A stretch of DNA of 64,000 bases from Tissierella simiarum (GCF_018917865.1 NZ_JAHLPM010000004.1:186001-250000), one strand, 5' to 3'. Counted from the first letter of the stretch, positions 8,998 through 18,808 are shown. The notes: generated from the letters alone by a model not told the origin. Translations and numbers: made by a program.

Positions 8998-9103
8998 TCC
9001 ATTAAATTATCATCTTAGATTAAAAAGAAGCCTTTATCAGAATATGTTTATAAGATAATTTTCTCTAAGAAAATTTCTATTTTTTTCTAGATCATAAAGT
9101 AGT

Positions 9104-9132
9104 AGAGAATAGTAGATAAACTACTATTCTCT
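9104..9132 (-). terminator. Hairpin overlapping the codY stop codon
   Basis: AGAGAATAGTAG, which contains the codY TAG stop, pairs perfectly over 12 bp with CTACTATTCTCT across a 5-base loop. The following U-tract is poor (ACTACTTTATG), so termination would be partial or need a factor. Confidence 0.5.
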
Positions 9133-9906
9133 TGCTTTTTTTAGTTCTTCAATTAATTTATCATTTAAAATCTTTATATGTGTTCCCTTCATACCAAGAG
9201 ATCTGGATTCAATAACTCCTGCACTTTCAAATTTTCTCAAAGCATTAACTATGACTGATCTAGTTATTCCTACTCTATCAGCTATCTTACTTGCTACCAA
9301 TAAACCTTCACTACCTTCTAATTCATTAAATATATGTTCCATAGCCTCTAATTCAGAATAAGAAAGGGTTCCAATTGCCATTTGAACTACTGCTCTTCTT
9401 CTAGCTTCTTCTTCTACTTCTTCATTTTTAGATCTTAATATTTCCATTCCTACTACTGTAGCACTATATTCACCCAAGACTAGATCCTCGTCTGTAAACA
9501 GTCTACCAAATCTGGCCAATACCAACGTTCCTAATCTAACTCCACCGCTATTAATAGGAATAATTGTTGCTATCTTATCAGGATAATCACATTTTGAAAT
9601 TTGATCAAAAACACATTCTGTAATTTCTTCTACATTTTCTTTAGTCTCATTAACTTTTAATAATTCATCATTATATTTTTTAGGAAATCTCTTTTCTTTA
9701 ACTATCTCAGCCTGTATTATATCACAATCAAAGCCAGTGTATAATTCATATCCTAATACTCTACCTTTTCTACTTGCAATATATACATTTGCATCTAATA
9801 TTTCACTTAATATTTTACTTAATTCTGTAAAAGAAACAGGTCTAGAACCGTATCCCTGTAAGGTCTTATTTAATCTTCTGGTTTTTTGTAATAAACTTTC
9901 TGTCAT
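9124..9906 (-). CDS. codY: GTP-sensing global transcriptional repressor CodY
   Basis: CodY represses nutrient-limitation genes when GTP and branched-chain amino acids are plentiful. The 260-residue protein starts with [14 protein letters not shown], followed by an N-terminal GAF ligand domain (to about 155) and a C-terminal winged helix-turn-helix. The recognition region is [37 protein letters not shown], almost canonical. The ATG at 9906 behind AGGAGGATAAGG is chosen over an ATG five codons upstream that lies inside the ribosome binding site. As in Bacillus, codY follows hslVU and precedes flgB. CodY is known to affect motility genes in several Bacillota; direct control here is inference. 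Confidence 0.97.
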   Translation of the reverse strand: MTESLLQKTRRLNKTLQGYGSRPVSFTELSKILSEILDANVYIASRKGRVLGYELYTGFDCDIIQAEIVKEKRFPKKYNDELLKVNETKENVEEITECVFDQISKCDYPDKIATIIPINSGGVRLGTLVLARFGRLFTDEDLVLGEYSATVVGMEILRSKNEEVEEEARRRAVVQMAIGTLSYSELEAMEHIFNELEGSEGLLVASKIADRVGITRSVIVNALRKFESAGVIESRSLGMKGTHIKILNDKLIEELKKARE

Positions 9907-9921
9907 CCTTATCCTCCTCAT

Positions 9922-11307
9922 TTATATTATATATTTTGATATGTCCTTTTCGACTAAATGGCTCATTAGCTTTTTATCTACATAATCTTTATCTATAACT
10001 ATTTCTTGTTCATCTATTTCAGGTGCTTCAAAAGAAATGTCTTCAAGAAGTTTCTCTAGAACAGTGTGAAGTCTTCTTGCACCAATATTTTCTGATTGAT
10101 TATTAGATAAATAAGCAAATTCTGCAATAGATTTAATACCTTCTTCAGTAAATATTAAATCAACACCCTCAGTTTTTAATAACAGTACATACTGCTTTAT
10201 TATTGCATTTTTAGGTTTTGTAAGTATTTCAACAAAGTTTTCTTCTGTTAAATTTTCCAACTCCACTCTTATAGGAAATCTACCTTGTATTTCAGGTATT
10301 AAATCACTAACCTTTGATACATGGAAAGCTCCTGCAGCAATGAACAATATGTGCTCTGTTTTCACAGGACCATACTTAGTCATTACAGTGGTTCCTTCAA
10401 TAATAGGCAATATATCTCTTTGTACACCTTCTCTAGAGACATCGGGACCACCACCATAATCCTTTCCAGCAATTTTATCTATTTCATCAATAAAGATTAT
10501 ACCATTTTCTTCAGCTCTTTTTATACTTTTTTCTATAACTTCGTCCATATCTATTAACTTTTGAGCTTCTTGATTGCTTAAAATTTTTCTAGCTTCCTTT
10601 ATTGCGACCTTTTTCTTCTTCATTTTTTTAGGTAGAAAATCTCCAAATATGTCACTCATATTAATATTATATTCTTCCATTCCCATACCACTGAAAAACT
10701 CCACAGTAGAATTGCTACTATCCTCAACATGAATTTCAATTTCTCGATCTTCCAGTTCACCGTTTTTCAATTTAATTTTTAAAGATTCTCTTTTCTTTAA
10801 AATACTTTCTTTCTCTTCACTGTGATCTTTTTCTTCTTCCATATTGCCAAACCATATTTCTAAAGGATTGTTATGATTTTTTTTCTTTGATGATAAAGGC
10901 AGCAATATATCTATTATTTTTTCATCAGCTAAAATTTTACTTTTTTCATAGACCTTCTCAATCTTGTCTCTTTTAATCATTCTAATTGAGTCTTCCACTA
11001 AATCCCTTACCATAGAATCTACATCTCTTCCTACATAACCTACCTCTGTAAATTTTGTTGCCTCTACTTTCACAAAAGGGGCATTTACAATTTTAGCTAA
11101 TCTTCTTGCGATTTCAGTTTTTCCTACCCCAGTAGGCCCAACCATCAATATATTTTTGGGTTTTACTTCCTCTTTAAATTCCTCATTCAACAAACTCCTT
11201 CTATATCTGTTTCTTAAAGCTATAGCAACTGCTTTCTTAGCCTTTTCTTGGCCAATAATATATTTATCTAGTTCTCCTACAATATGTTTTGGAGTTAAAT
11301 CTTCCAT
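9922..11307 (-). CDS. hslU: ATP-dependent protease ATPase subunit HslU (ClpY)
   Basis: HslU is the AAA+ unfoldase that feeds substrates into the HslV peptidase. It starts with [28 protein letters not shown]; Walker A is GPTGVGKTE near residue 60, Walker B is [11 protein letters not shown] near 265, and the sensor region includes [14 protein letters not shown]. The C-terminal YII tail is the type that docks into HslV. The ATG at 11307 follows AAGGAG by about ten bases; a GTG three codons upstream is too close to the site. It is 14 bases after hslV and 15 before codY. Confidence 0.97.
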   Translation of the reverse strand: MEDLTPKHIVGELDKYIIGQEKAKKAVAIALRNRYRRSLLNEEFKEEVKPKNILMVGPTGVGKTEIARRLAKIVNAPFVKVEATKFTEVGYVGRDVDSMVRDLVEDSIRMIKRDKIEKVYEKSKILADEKIIDILLPLSSKKKNHNNPLEIWFGNMEEEKDHSEEKESILKKRESLKIKLKNGELEDREIEIHVEDSSNSTVEFFSGMGMEEYNINMSDIFGDFLPKKMKKKKVAIKEARKILSNQEAQKLIDMDEVIEKSIKRAEENGIIFIDEIDKIAGKDYGGGPDVSREGVQRDILPIIEGTTVMTKYGPVKTEHILFIAAGAFHVSKVSDLIPEIQGRFPIRVELENLTEENFVEILTKPKNAIIKQYVLLLKTEGVDLIFTEEGIKSIAEFAYLSNNQSENIGARRLHTVLEKLLEDISFEAPEIDEQEIVIDKDYVDKKLMSHLVEKDISKYII

Positions 11308-11321
11308 AAGTATCACACTCC

Positions 11322-11852
11322 TTATAATACTTCAACAGTAATACTGTCATTAGTATAAACGCAAATAGAAGAAGCAATTAAGATGGACTCTCTAGCAATA
11401 TCTTCTGCCTTTAAACTTGAATGCTTAAACAAAGCCTTAGCTGAAGCTAGAGCAAAGTTTCCACCAGATCCAATAGCAACTATTCCTTCATCTGGCTCTA
11501 TCACTTCACCATTACCAGAAATAAGTAACAAATTATCTAAATCTGCTGCTATTAGCATTGCTTCTAAATTTCTTAATACTTTATCCCTTCGCCATTCTTT
11601 GGCTAACTCAACAGCACTTCTTTTTAAATTTCCACTATACTGCTCTAGTTTTTCTTCTAGTATTTCAGCTAAAGTAAGGGCATCAGCAACAGAACCAGCA
11701 AACCCAATAATCACTTCATTATTATATATTCTTCTAACCTTTTTAGCTTTGTTTTTCATTATAGCCGTTTGTCCCATCGTTACTTGTCCATCACCTGCAA
11801 TGGCAATTTGATTATCTTTTTTTACAGCTACAATAGTAGTACCCTTTAGCAT
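11322..11852 (-). CDS. hslV: ATP-dependent protease peptidase subunit HslV (ClpQ)
   Basis: HslV is an N-terminal-nucleophile threonine peptidase that forms a double hexameric chamber with HslU caps. The mature N-terminus is probably Thr at residue 5 (MLKG then TTIVAV), giving a four-residue propeptide. The GDGQVTMG motif and [12 protein letters not shown] region are typical. Length is 176 residues. The ATG at 11852 follows a GGGGTGAG site. The catalytic Thr position is inferred from alignment with other HslV proteins. Confidence 0.96.
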   Translation of the reverse strand: MLKGTTIVAVKKDNQIAIAGDGQVTMGQTAIMKNKAKKVRRIYNNEVIIGFAGSVADALTLAEILEEKLEQYSGNLKRSAVELAKEWRRDKVLRNLEAMLIAADLDNLLLISGNGEVIEPDEGIVAIGSGGNFALASAKALFKHSSLKAEDIARESILIASSICVYTNDSITVEVL

Positions 11853-11974
11853 CTATTCTCACCCCTATAAAGCTATTTACAATTTAAAGTATCAATTGCA
11901 TTTTTTCAGAATATTCCGTCATGTATAAGATTACTACAAATTTGAAAAAATGTACAGAAAAATTTTACAAATTT

Positions 11975-14062
11975 TTATTTTTCTTCACTAATACTATATC
12001 CACAATCTTTATTAATACATTTTTTAATATTTTCTTTTTTATTTTTCTTTATAGTCATAATCCCTCCACATTTTGGACACTTTTCTTCAATAGGTTCATC
12101 CCAAGAAAGGAAATTACAATTAGGATAATTACTACACCCGTAGAATATCCTTCCTTTCTTAGATTTCCTTTTCACAATATTTCCATCACAAACAGGACAT
12201 TTTATGTTCAATTCATCAACTATAGCCTTTGTATTTTTACATTCTGGATATCCTGGGCATGCCAAAAATTTCCCAAATCTTCCATATTTAACAACCATAT
12301 TTCTGCCACATTTTTCACAAATAACATCAGTTACTTCTTCTTCAATTTCTATTTTATCTATCTCATCTTCTGCCTTTTTTAATACAACACTAAAATCTTT
12401 ATAAAAATCTCCTACAACCAAATTCCAAGGGAATTCTCCTTCTGCAACTCCATCTAACTTTTCTTCTAATTCAGCAGTAAACTCCTCATTTACTATATCA
12501 TTAAAATACTCCTTAAGTAAATCATTAACTAATATTCCCAATTCTGTAGGAACAAAAGATTTCTTATCAAGGTTTACATATTCTCTTGCGAGTATAGTAG
12601 AGATTGTTGGAGAAAAAGTACTTGGTCTTCCAATTCCTAATTCTTCTAAAGTTTTAATTAAAGAAGCTTCTGTATATCTAGGAGGTGGCTGTGTAAAATG
12701 TTGATTTGGCTTAATCTCCTTTACATTAACCTTGTCTCCTTCTTTTAATAAAGGAATCTCTAAATCTTTTTCCTCTTCATCTATAGTTGTATAAACTTTT
12801 AAAAAACCATCAAAGATAAGCTTAGATCCTGAAGCTCTAAATAAATAACCATTACTTACTATTTTTACAGATAAAGTTTCATAATTTGCTGGAACCATTT
12901 GAGATCCAATAAATCTATCCCAAATTAATTTATATAATTTATATTGATCTTTAGTTAAAGAATTTTTAATATCATCAGGTTTTCTTAAGATACTGGTTGG
13001 TCTAATACCTTCATGAGCATCCTGTGTTTCTTTTTTACTTTTATTAGCATAATTCTTTCCCCCATTAGTATAAGAGTTTCCAAAGTTATCTTCTATGAAA
13101 GAACGTGCTAAATTAATAGCCTCATTAGAGACTCTAGTAGAGTCAGTTCTAATATAAGTAATCAACCCAACGGTTCCTTCTCCCTTTATATCAATTCCTT
13201 CATAAAGCTGCTGAGCAACCATCATAGTTTTTTTAGTCGTAAATCCTAACTTTTTTGAAGCATCTTGTTGTAATGTACTTGTTGTGTAAGGCGGATAAGG
13301 ATTTCTTTTTTTCATTCCTTTTTTCACTTCTTTTACTAAGAAGTTTTTTTCATCAATATTATTTAAAACCTCATCTACATCTTTTTTAGATTTTAATTCT
13401 ATTTTTTCATCCTTTCCATCTATATTTTTCCCAAAAAAACTAGCTTCAAACTTATTATTTTCTTTATTCAATAGAGCTTTTATACTCCAATACTCTTCTG
13501 GAATAAAATCTTGTATTTCTTTTTCTCTATCACAAATTAATTTTACTGTAACAGATTGTACTCTTCCTGCACTAAGACCCTTCTTAATTTTTCTCCATAA
13601 AAGAGGACTTATTTTATAACCCACTAATCTATCTAATACCCTTCTAGCTTGTTGTGCATCTACAAGATTTCTATCAATCATTCTAGGTTTTTTCATAGCA
13701 TTTGCTATGGCATCTTTTGTTATTTCATTAAATTCTACTCTCACTCTTTCAGCTTCATCAATCCCTAGTATATGGGACAAATGCCAAGATATAGCTTCCC
13801 CTTCTCTATCTGGGTCTGTTGCTAAAAATATTTTTTTAGCCTTTTTTGCTTCATCTTTTAATTCCTTTATTACTGGTCCTTTGCCTCTTATTGTTATATA
13901 TTTAGGTTCAAAATCATTATCAATATCAATTCCAAGGCTACTCTTTGGTAAATCTCTTACATGGCCTACAGAAGCTGTAACTTTATAATTTTTCCCTAAA
14001 AACTTACCAATAGTCTTAGCTTTTGCAGGCGACTCAACTATAACTAGGTTTTTTTGCAACAC
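11975..14062 (-). CDS. topA: DNA topoisomerase I
   Basis: Type IA topoisomerase that relaxes negative supercoils. The 695-residue protein has an N-terminal TOPRIM domain (LVIVESPAKAKTIGKFLG, later ATDPDREGEAISWH), the catalytic Tyr in GLITYIRTDSTRVS near residue 305, and three C-terminal four-Cys zinc fingers (starting CEKCGRN, CPVCDGN and CPKCGGI). The start is GTG at 14062 behind GGAGGTGTAG; TTG at the next codon is equally placed. It is 20 bases downstream of dprA. In Bacillus, trmFO and xerC (codV) follow topA; both are absent here. Confidence 0.98.
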   Translation of the reverse strand: MLQKNLVIVESPAKAKTIGKFLGKNYKVTASVGHVRDLPKSSLGIDIDNDFEPKYITIRGKGPVIKELKDEAKKAKKIFLATDPDREGEAISWHLSHILGIDEAERVRVEFNEITKDAIANAMKKPRMIDRNLVDAQQARRVLDRLVGYKISPLLWRKIKKGLSAGRVQSVTVKLICDREKEIQDFIPEEYWSIKALLNKENNKFEASFFGKNIDGKDEKIELKSKKDVDEVLNNIDEKNFLVKEVKKGMKKRNPYPPYTTSTLQQDASKKLGFTTKKTMMVAQQLYEGIDIKGEGTVGLITYIRTDSTRVSNEAINLARSFIEDNFGNSYTNGGKNYANKSKKETQDAHEGIRPTSILRKPDDIKNSLTKDQYKLYKLIWDRFIGSQMVPANYETLSVKIVSNGYLFRASGSKLIFDGFLKVYTTIDEEEKDLEIPLLKEGDKVNVKEIKPNQHFTQPPPRYTEASLIKTLEELGIGRPSTFSPTISTILAREYVNLDKKSFVPTELGILVNDLLKEYFNDIVNEEFTAELEEKLDGVAEGEFPWNLVVGDFYKDFSVVLKKAEDEIDKIEIEEEVTDVICEKCGRNMVVKYGRFGKFLACPGYPECKNTKAIVDELNIKCPVCDGNIVKRKSKKGRIFYGCSNYPNCNFLSWDEPIEEKCPKCGGIMTIKKNKKENIKKCINKDCGYSISEEK

Positions 14063-14082
14063 CTACACCTCCATATAAAGTT

Positions 14083-15180
14083 CTAGTAGAGAGTAAATAC
14101 TCTACCTGTCAATTCCTTAATTACCCCTTTTAATTCTAAAATAGTTAATATACTATTCACAGTAGATATATCAAGCCCTGTTTTATAAACTATATTATCA
14201 GAATGAATAGGCCCTTCTTCTAAACATTTTAATATCTTATTTTCAGTATCACTAAAATTTGTATGATTTATTTTCTTTTTCTTTTTAATTAAAACTTTCT
14301 CTCTCAACTGATATACCTCTTCAAGTATATCATCAATATCTAAAAGTGGTTTTGCTCCATCTTTTATTAACTTATTTGTTCCTCTGCTAAATATGCTATT
14401 AATATTGCCAGGTAAAGCAAAAACATCTTTACCTTGTTCTAAGGCATGATGGGCAGTAATTAAAGACCCACTTTTTTCTTTAGCCTCTATTACAATAATT
14501 CCTAGCGATAATCCGCTTATTATCCTATTTCTTAGAGGAAAATTAAAAGCTAAAGGAGGCACACCTAAAGGAAATTCTGTCAAAATTGCCCCTTTCGTCT
14601 CTATTTCATTGTAGAGAAATAAATTTTTCTTAGGATATATTGTATCTAATCCATTACCCAATACCCCAATAGTTCTTCCATTTTCCTCTATCGTACTTTT
14701 ATGAGCTATAGCATCTATACCTAAAGCTAATCCACTTACTATAGTAACTCCGATGCTTGCCAATTCTTTTGCAAACTTTTCACAGGCCCATTTTCCATAT
14801 GAGGTAGCTTTTCTAGAACCTACTATTGCTATAGCTAAATTATCTTCCTCTATTAAGCTTCCTTTTTTATATAAAACTTTCGGATTATCATAAATATATC
14901 TTAACCCTTCTGGATAATTTTCATCGTAAATAGTTATTACATCTATATTATGTTTATTAATATCACTAAATAATCTTTTTATATAATCTGAATTTCGATT
15001 GTTAATAATTTTTTCTTTTATTTCATTTTTTATACTTTTTATAGAATTAATCTCTTTTGCTGGACTTATCCATAAGTCTCTTAAGTCAATGAAATATTCC
15101 ATTATCTTTTCAATATTACTGTTACCTATATTCAAACTATTAAGCCAGATCAATACTTCTTTCTGTGTAATCTCCCCCAC
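14083..15180 (-). CDS. dprA: DNA-processing protein DprA (Smf)
   Basis: DprA loads RecA onto incoming single-stranded DNA during natural transformation and is widespread even in non-competent bacteria. The 365-residue protein has a Rossmann-like core with GSRKATSYGKWA, TIVSGLALGIDAIAHK and the FNFPLRNRIISGLS stretch, then a C-terminal winged helix (about 295-365). The start is GTG at 15180, nine bases after GGGGG. It is 6 bases after comM and precedes topA, the usual order in this phylum. Confidence 0.96.
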   Translation of the reverse strand: MGEITQKEVLIWLNSLNIGNSNIEKIMEYFIDLRDLWISPAKEINSIKSIKNEIKEKIINNRNSDYIKRLFSDINKHNIDVITIYDENYPEGLRYIYDNPKVLYKKGSLIEEDNLAIAIVGSRKATSYGKWACEKFAKELASIGVTIVSGLALGIDAIAHKSTIEENGRTIGVLGNGLDTIYPKKNLFLYNEIETKGAILTEFPLGVPPLAFNFPLRNRIISGLSLGIIVIEAKEKSGSLITAHHALEQGKDVFALPGNINSIFSRGTNKLIKDGAKPLLDIDDILEEVYQLREKVLIKKKKKINHTNFSDTENKILKCLEEGPIHSDNIVYKTGLDISTVNSILTILELKGVIKELTGRVFTLY

Positions 15181-15186
15181 GTTTTA

Positions 15187-16716
15187 CTACCCCCAGTATT
15201 TATTATCTAAAGTTCTATATCTTATGGCTTCTAATATATGTTTCTCTAATATAATATCTTCGCCATCTAAATCAGCAATAGTCCTAGATACTTTTAATAC
15301 TTTATTATAAGTTCTCCCACTAAATCTATATTTTTTAAAAGCTTCTGCCATTATCTTTTCTGCACTTTTTTCTAATTTACAATACTTCTTTATATCTCTA
15401 TTAGCTATTTGTGAGTTACTAAATATTTTATCTTTTTTATATCTTTCTAGTTGAATATTTTTTGCCCTATTAACTCTATCCCTAATATCTTTAGAAGATT
15501 CTTCTGTTTTTTCTCCTTGTAAATCCTTATATTCTACAGGCAATACTTCTATATGAATATCTATTCTATCCAATAACGGATTACTAATCTTACCTAAATA
15601 TTTATCTATACTACCTTGAGAACATGTACAATCATGTAGAGGGTCTCCATAAAATCCACATGGACATGGATTCATACTAGCTATAAACATAAACTTAGCT
15701 GGATATGTAAGAGTGGCATTTACTCTAGATATAGTTACAACCCCATCCTCCATAGGCTGTCTTAATACCTCTAAAACGTTTTTTTGAAACTCAGGCAACT
15801 CATCTAAGAATAAAACGCCATTATGAGCTAAAGATACTTCTCCTGGTTTTGGAATCCTTCCTCCGCCTATTAAAGAAATAGCAGAAGCCGTATGATGAGG
15901 TGATCTAAAAGGCCGTTCTTTAATGAGAAAATTTGATTTCAACAAGCCAGAGATACTATATATTTTAGTTACTTCTACAGCTTCTTCAAAAGAAAGCTTA
16001 GGCATTATAGTAGGAAGTCTTCTAGCAGCCATTGTCTTTCCAGATCCAGGAGGTCCAATAATTAGTAGATTATGAGATCCTGCAGCAGCAACCTCTAAAG
16101 CTCTTTTTAAACTTTCTTGCCCCTTTATATCAGAAAAATCTATGGAAAACTCTTTTTCTGAATTAATATCTGAAGTATCAAGATTTAAAAATGGTTCTAT
16201 ATAAATATTATTATTTAAATAATCCACTACTTCATTTAAAGAATTTACAGCAATAATTTTCATATCAGAAATTATGCCACATTCTTCTCTATTGCCATAA
16301 GGAATAATACAGCTATCTATATTAAAATCTCTCATGGAGATAATCATGGGTAAAGCACCATCAACAGAATTAACCTTCCCATCTAAGGAAAGTTCTCCAA
16401 TAAAAGCAATTCTATGAGCATCTACATCGTCAATTATCCCACCAGCTTTTAAAATTCCAACAGCTATAGATAGATCCATCTGAGAACCTTCTTTTTTTAA
16501 ATTTGCTGGGGCTAAATTAATGGTTATTCTGCTCAGTGGAAATTCATATCCGCTGTTTTTAATAGCAGTTCTAACTCTCTCCTTAGATTCTTTAATGGCT
16601 GCATCAGGCAATCCAACTATATTAAAAACAGGCATTCCTCTAGATAAGTCTGTTTCCACTTCCACCATGTGTCCATTTAATCCTTGTAATACACAGGTAT
16701 TTACTTTTGAATACAT
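15187..16716 (-). CDS. comM: YifB/ComM-family Mg-chelatase-like AAA+ ATPase
   Basis: ComM is a hexameric helicase that promotes branch migration during integration of transformed DNA. The 509 residues comprise an N-terminal ChlI-type domain (GLPDAAIKESKERVRTAIKNS), Walker A GPPGSGKT near 222, Walker B GVLFLDELPEF, and a Cys-rich insert CPCGFYGDPLHDCTCS. A C-terminal Mg_chelatase_C domain includes RFSGRTYNKVLKVSRTIADLDG. ATG at 16716 follows AAGAGG. Its pairing with dprA suggests a DNA-uptake or recombination role, but no other competence genes are in the window. Confidence 0.94.
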   Translation of the reverse strand: MYSKVNTCVLQGLNGHMVEVETDLSRGMPVFNIVGLPDAAIKESKERVRTAIKNSGYEFPLSRITINLAPANLKKEGSQMDLSIAVGILKAGGIIDDVDAHRIAFIGELSLDGKVNSVDGALPMIISMRDFNIDSCIIPYGNREECGIISDMKIIAVNSLNEVVDYLNNNIYIEPFLNLDTSDINSEKEFSIDFSDIKGQESLKRALEVAAAGSHNLLIIGPPGSGKTMAARRLPTIMPKLSFEEAVEVTKIYSISGLLKSNFLIKERPFRSPHHTASAISLIGGGRIPKPGEVSLAHNGVLFLDELPEFQKNVLEVLRQPMEDGVVTISRVNATLTYPAKFMFIASMNPCPCGFYGDPLHDCTCSQGSIDKYLGKISNPLLDRIDIHIEVLPVEYKDLQGEKTEESSKDIRDRVNRAKNIQLERYKKDKIFSNSQIANRDIKKYCKLEKSAEKIMAEAFKKYRFSGRTYNKVLKVSRTIADLDGEDIILEKHILEAIRYRTLDNKYWG

Positions 16717-16790
16717 ATTAAACCTCTTTTCTATGTATTTATTTTAGTCTATTCCCTGGGTAATAGCTAAATTATGCGATTTTCCAATGG

Positions 16791-17147
16791 TTATTGACAA
16801 AAAGCATTTTCAATATGATTGATTTTTACCTCTTTAGTCAAATAAATTTCTATTATGTCATATCTTAATTGATAATCAAATAGCTTTCTCTGTCTTATAT
16901 ATAATAGTGAGCTTTTAAGAATTTTTTCTTGCTTCTTCCTATTTACAGATTCAAAAGGATAGCCATAATCTATAGTTGTCCTAGCTTTAACCTCAACAAA
17001 AACCAAAATTTCTCCCTTCTTTGCTACAATATCTATCTCTCCCATTTTACTTCGATAATTTTTATCTAATATGACATAACCTTTAGAAATTAAATAATCT
17101 TTAGCTAAAATTTCTCCATACTTACCCTTAGCCGTATTATTTTCCAT
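16791..17147 (-). CDS. YraN/UPF0102 family endonuclease-fold protein
   Basis: This 118-residue protein has the full UPF0102 pattern: KGKYGEILAKDYLISKGY, then LDKNYRSKMGEIDIVAKKG and ILVFVEVKART. The E-I-D...E-V-K spacing is a PD-(D/E)XK nuclease-like core. The molecular function is not settled. I use the ATG at 17147, six bases after AGGAAG; an ATG two codons upstream touches the binding site. It overlaps the end of the FlhB-like gene by 11 bases. The C-terminus ends in AFCQ. Confidence 0.9.
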   Translation of the reverse strand: MENNTAKGKYGEILAKDYLISKGYVILDKNYRSKMGEIDIVAKKGEILVFVEVKARTTIDYGYPFESVNRKKQEKILKSSLLYIRQRKLFDYQLRYDIIEIYLTKEVKINHIENAFCQ

Positions 17148-17427
17148 TTTCATCTTCCTTTTCTTTATCTAAAGTATAAACGAATAATATTATTTCCGCC
17201 ACTGCTTCATAAAGTTCTTCAGGAATTTCTTGGTTTATATCTAGATTAATTAAACTATCTATTAAATTCTCATCTTCATATATTACAATATCCTCTTCTT
17301 CCCCTTTTTTCACTATATTCTCAGCAATAGTTCCTTCGCCTTTAGCCAAAATTTTCGGAACATTATCTTGATTCTTATAAGATAAAGCTACAGCCTTTTT
17401 TATTTCTCTGCTTTTTCTCTTATTCAT
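17137..17427 (-). CDS. Detached FlhB C-terminal-domain-like protein (YlqH type)
   Basis: This 96-residue soluble protein matches the cytoplasmic end of FlhB/YscU after the autocleavage site: KKAVALSYKN, ILAKGEGTIAENIVKKG, IYEDENLIDSLINLDINQEIPEELYEAVAEIILFVY. The NPTH autocleavage motif that precedes AVAL in true FlhB is replaced by EIKK, and the four-helix membrane part is absent. In Bacillus, ylqH occupies the same place next to rnhB. It may mimic or compete with the FlhB substrate-specificity switch, which is inference. It follows the FliK-like gene by 2 bases and overlaps yraN. Confidence 0.85.
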   Translation of the reverse strand: MNKRKSREIKKAVALSYKNQDNVPKILAKGEGTIAENIVKKGEEEDIVIYEDENLIDSLINLDINQEIPEELYEAVAEIILFVYTLDKEKEDENGK

Positions 17428-17429
17428 AT

Positions 17430-18791
17430 CTACACCTTCAAATCTAAAAAATAAGTAGGATTAGAGTTTAATACTAAAGTATCCATAATCTCAATAGGAC
17501 TATGAAAATTATATTCAATCTTATTTATACTATATCCTGTAGAAGAAATCAATTTAATTAATTGAAACTCTCTATCTTTGAATAGATCAAGATCATTTTC
17601 ATTAATATTAAACTTTATAGATAGTGAATTATTGAAAACCTGGCAGGCTACTTTTACAGATCCTAATCTATTAGTGATGAGATTAATAAAGATATTTATT
17701 TTATCTACGACTGTACTATTTCTTTTATTTTGTTTTAATAAAGTTATAACTCCCTTTAATCTCTCTTTATCCACATCAAATGGAAAAAACAAGAAAGTTA
17801 AATCCCTATTTAATTCTTTTAAGAAATCAACTTTATTTTTTGTGTCCTTTAAACTTTCTTCTAAATTGCTATCTACTTTTTCTCCTATCTTTTCCAATAG
17901 CTTTTCTACTTCATCTAATCTTTTATTTAAAATTTTCAATTCCTCTTTATTTAAAATAATCTCATCTTTATTTTCAATAAAGTTAACACCCTTATTAAAA
18001 ATATTAGATTTTCCTAAAATATCATCTATTGTTTTTAAATCTTCTGAAAACGCTATAGGATCATTATTAATTTCTATAAAATTTTTTATATTACTAAGTG
18101 AAGTTTTAATATTATTCTTTACAAAAAAGCTAATAGTCTTAATAAAATTTGACTGGGACTTTTTATCAAACTCTTCACCTAAATATTCTTTTACTATATA
18201 GGTTAAGTCTTTCTCATTTGAGTAATCTTTTTTATCTACTACAAATAAATTCTTAATATCAACTTTTTCTGGATACATGTTCTTGTCTTCAGTTAAATTA
18301 TTCTGTTCTATTAAAATAACTTTATCAGTAGTTTTTATATCCATGAGCTGTTGAAGTTTTTCTAAAGTTTTTATGCCATTTATTAAAATTTCTTTATTTA
18401 TAGGAGCATTATATTTCATTAAAGTTTCTACTAATTCTAAAGAATATTTATTTGGCTTTATATTTAATTCTTTTAACATTTTAATAACAGAATTATTATT
18501 CTTAATTTCATTTGATAAAAATATTTGGGACATTTTTTCATCAAGTAAAGGTTTTAGTTGAATTTCTTTTCCTTCAGAAGTTTTTACAGAAAAAACCATT
18601 TCTTTTCCTATAAAATTCTTTAATTCTTTCTCTGAAGATGCTTTTATTATGCCTTGACCTTTTATATCAATAAATACTAAATCTTCAATAACTTCTAATA
18701 TTTCCCCCTTAATTAAGGCACCTTCTTTGAATATTTCTTCTTTATCATTGAATAATATATTGTTATTTAAAAAAAGGTTTTCAATTCTCAA
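17430..18791 (-). CDS. FliK-like protein (YlqG position), second hook-length-control homologue
   Basis: The 453-residue protein has an N-terminal beta-rich segment (about 10-75, KGEILEVIEDLVFIDIKGQG), a long Lys/Asn/Leu-rich middle and a C-terminal Flg_hook-like domain (about 345-440, with TNRLGSVKVACQVFNNSLSI and LIKLISSTGYSINKIEY). The start is TTG at 18791, six bases after AGGGTG. It is co-transcribed with the FlhB-stub gene 2 bases downstream; in flagellar export FliK and FlhB work as a pair, so this arrangement is suggestive. The bona fide fliK is at the left edge of the window. Family membership is moderately sure; function is unknown. Confidence 0.65.
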   Translation of the reverse strand: MRIENLFLNNNILFNDKEEIFKEGALIKGEILEVIEDLVFIDIKGQGIIKASSEKELKNFIGKEMVFSVKTSEGKEIQLKPLLDEKMSQIFLSNEIKNNNSVIKMLKELNIKPNKYSLELVETLMKYNAPINKEILINGIKTLEKLQQLMDIKTTDKVILIEQNNLTEDKNMYPEKVDIKNLFVVDKKDYSNEKDLTYIVKEYLGEEFDKKSQSNFIKTISFFVKNNIKTSLSNIKNFIEINNDPIAFSEDLKTIDDILGKSNIFNKGVNFIENKDEIILNKEELKILNKRLDEVEKLLEKIGEKVDSNLEESLKDTKNKVDFLKELNRDLTFLFFPFDVDKERLKGVITLLKQNKRNSTVVDKINIFINLITNRLGSVKVACQVFNNSLSIKFNINENDLDLFKDREFQLIKLISSTGYSINKIEYNFHSPIEIMDTLVLNSNPTYFLDLKV

Positions 18792-18808
18792 AAATATCAC
18801 CCTATATA

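Larger units (their letters stand above)
8724..9123 (-). other. Repeat-rich intergenic leader between codY and flgB
   Basis: This 400-base stretch has no convincing gene on either strand. Read toward flgB it holds, in order, a hairpin overlapping the codY stop, a 12-bp-stem hairpin, a long inverted repeat with 20/22-base arms and a 51-base spacer, and a 9-base inverted repeat spanning about 80 bases. The density of symmetric elements is far above other gaps in the window. I could not recognise a known riboswitch, and no clear sigma-A or sigma-D promoter could be placed. It is probably the 5' untranslated region of the flagellar operon and may control it. Confidence 0.6.

Noticed and set aside
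11383-11811. 142-codon open frame on the plus strand inside hslV
   Set aside because: It lies antisense to a clear hslV gene, has no ribosome binding site and resembles no family; AT-rich codon bias leaves such frames open.
17578-18201. 207-codon plus-strand open frame within the FliK-like gene
   Set aside because: Low-complexity Phe/Ser/Leu/Lys translation is the mirror of Lys/Glu/Asn-rich coding on the other strand; no start signal.
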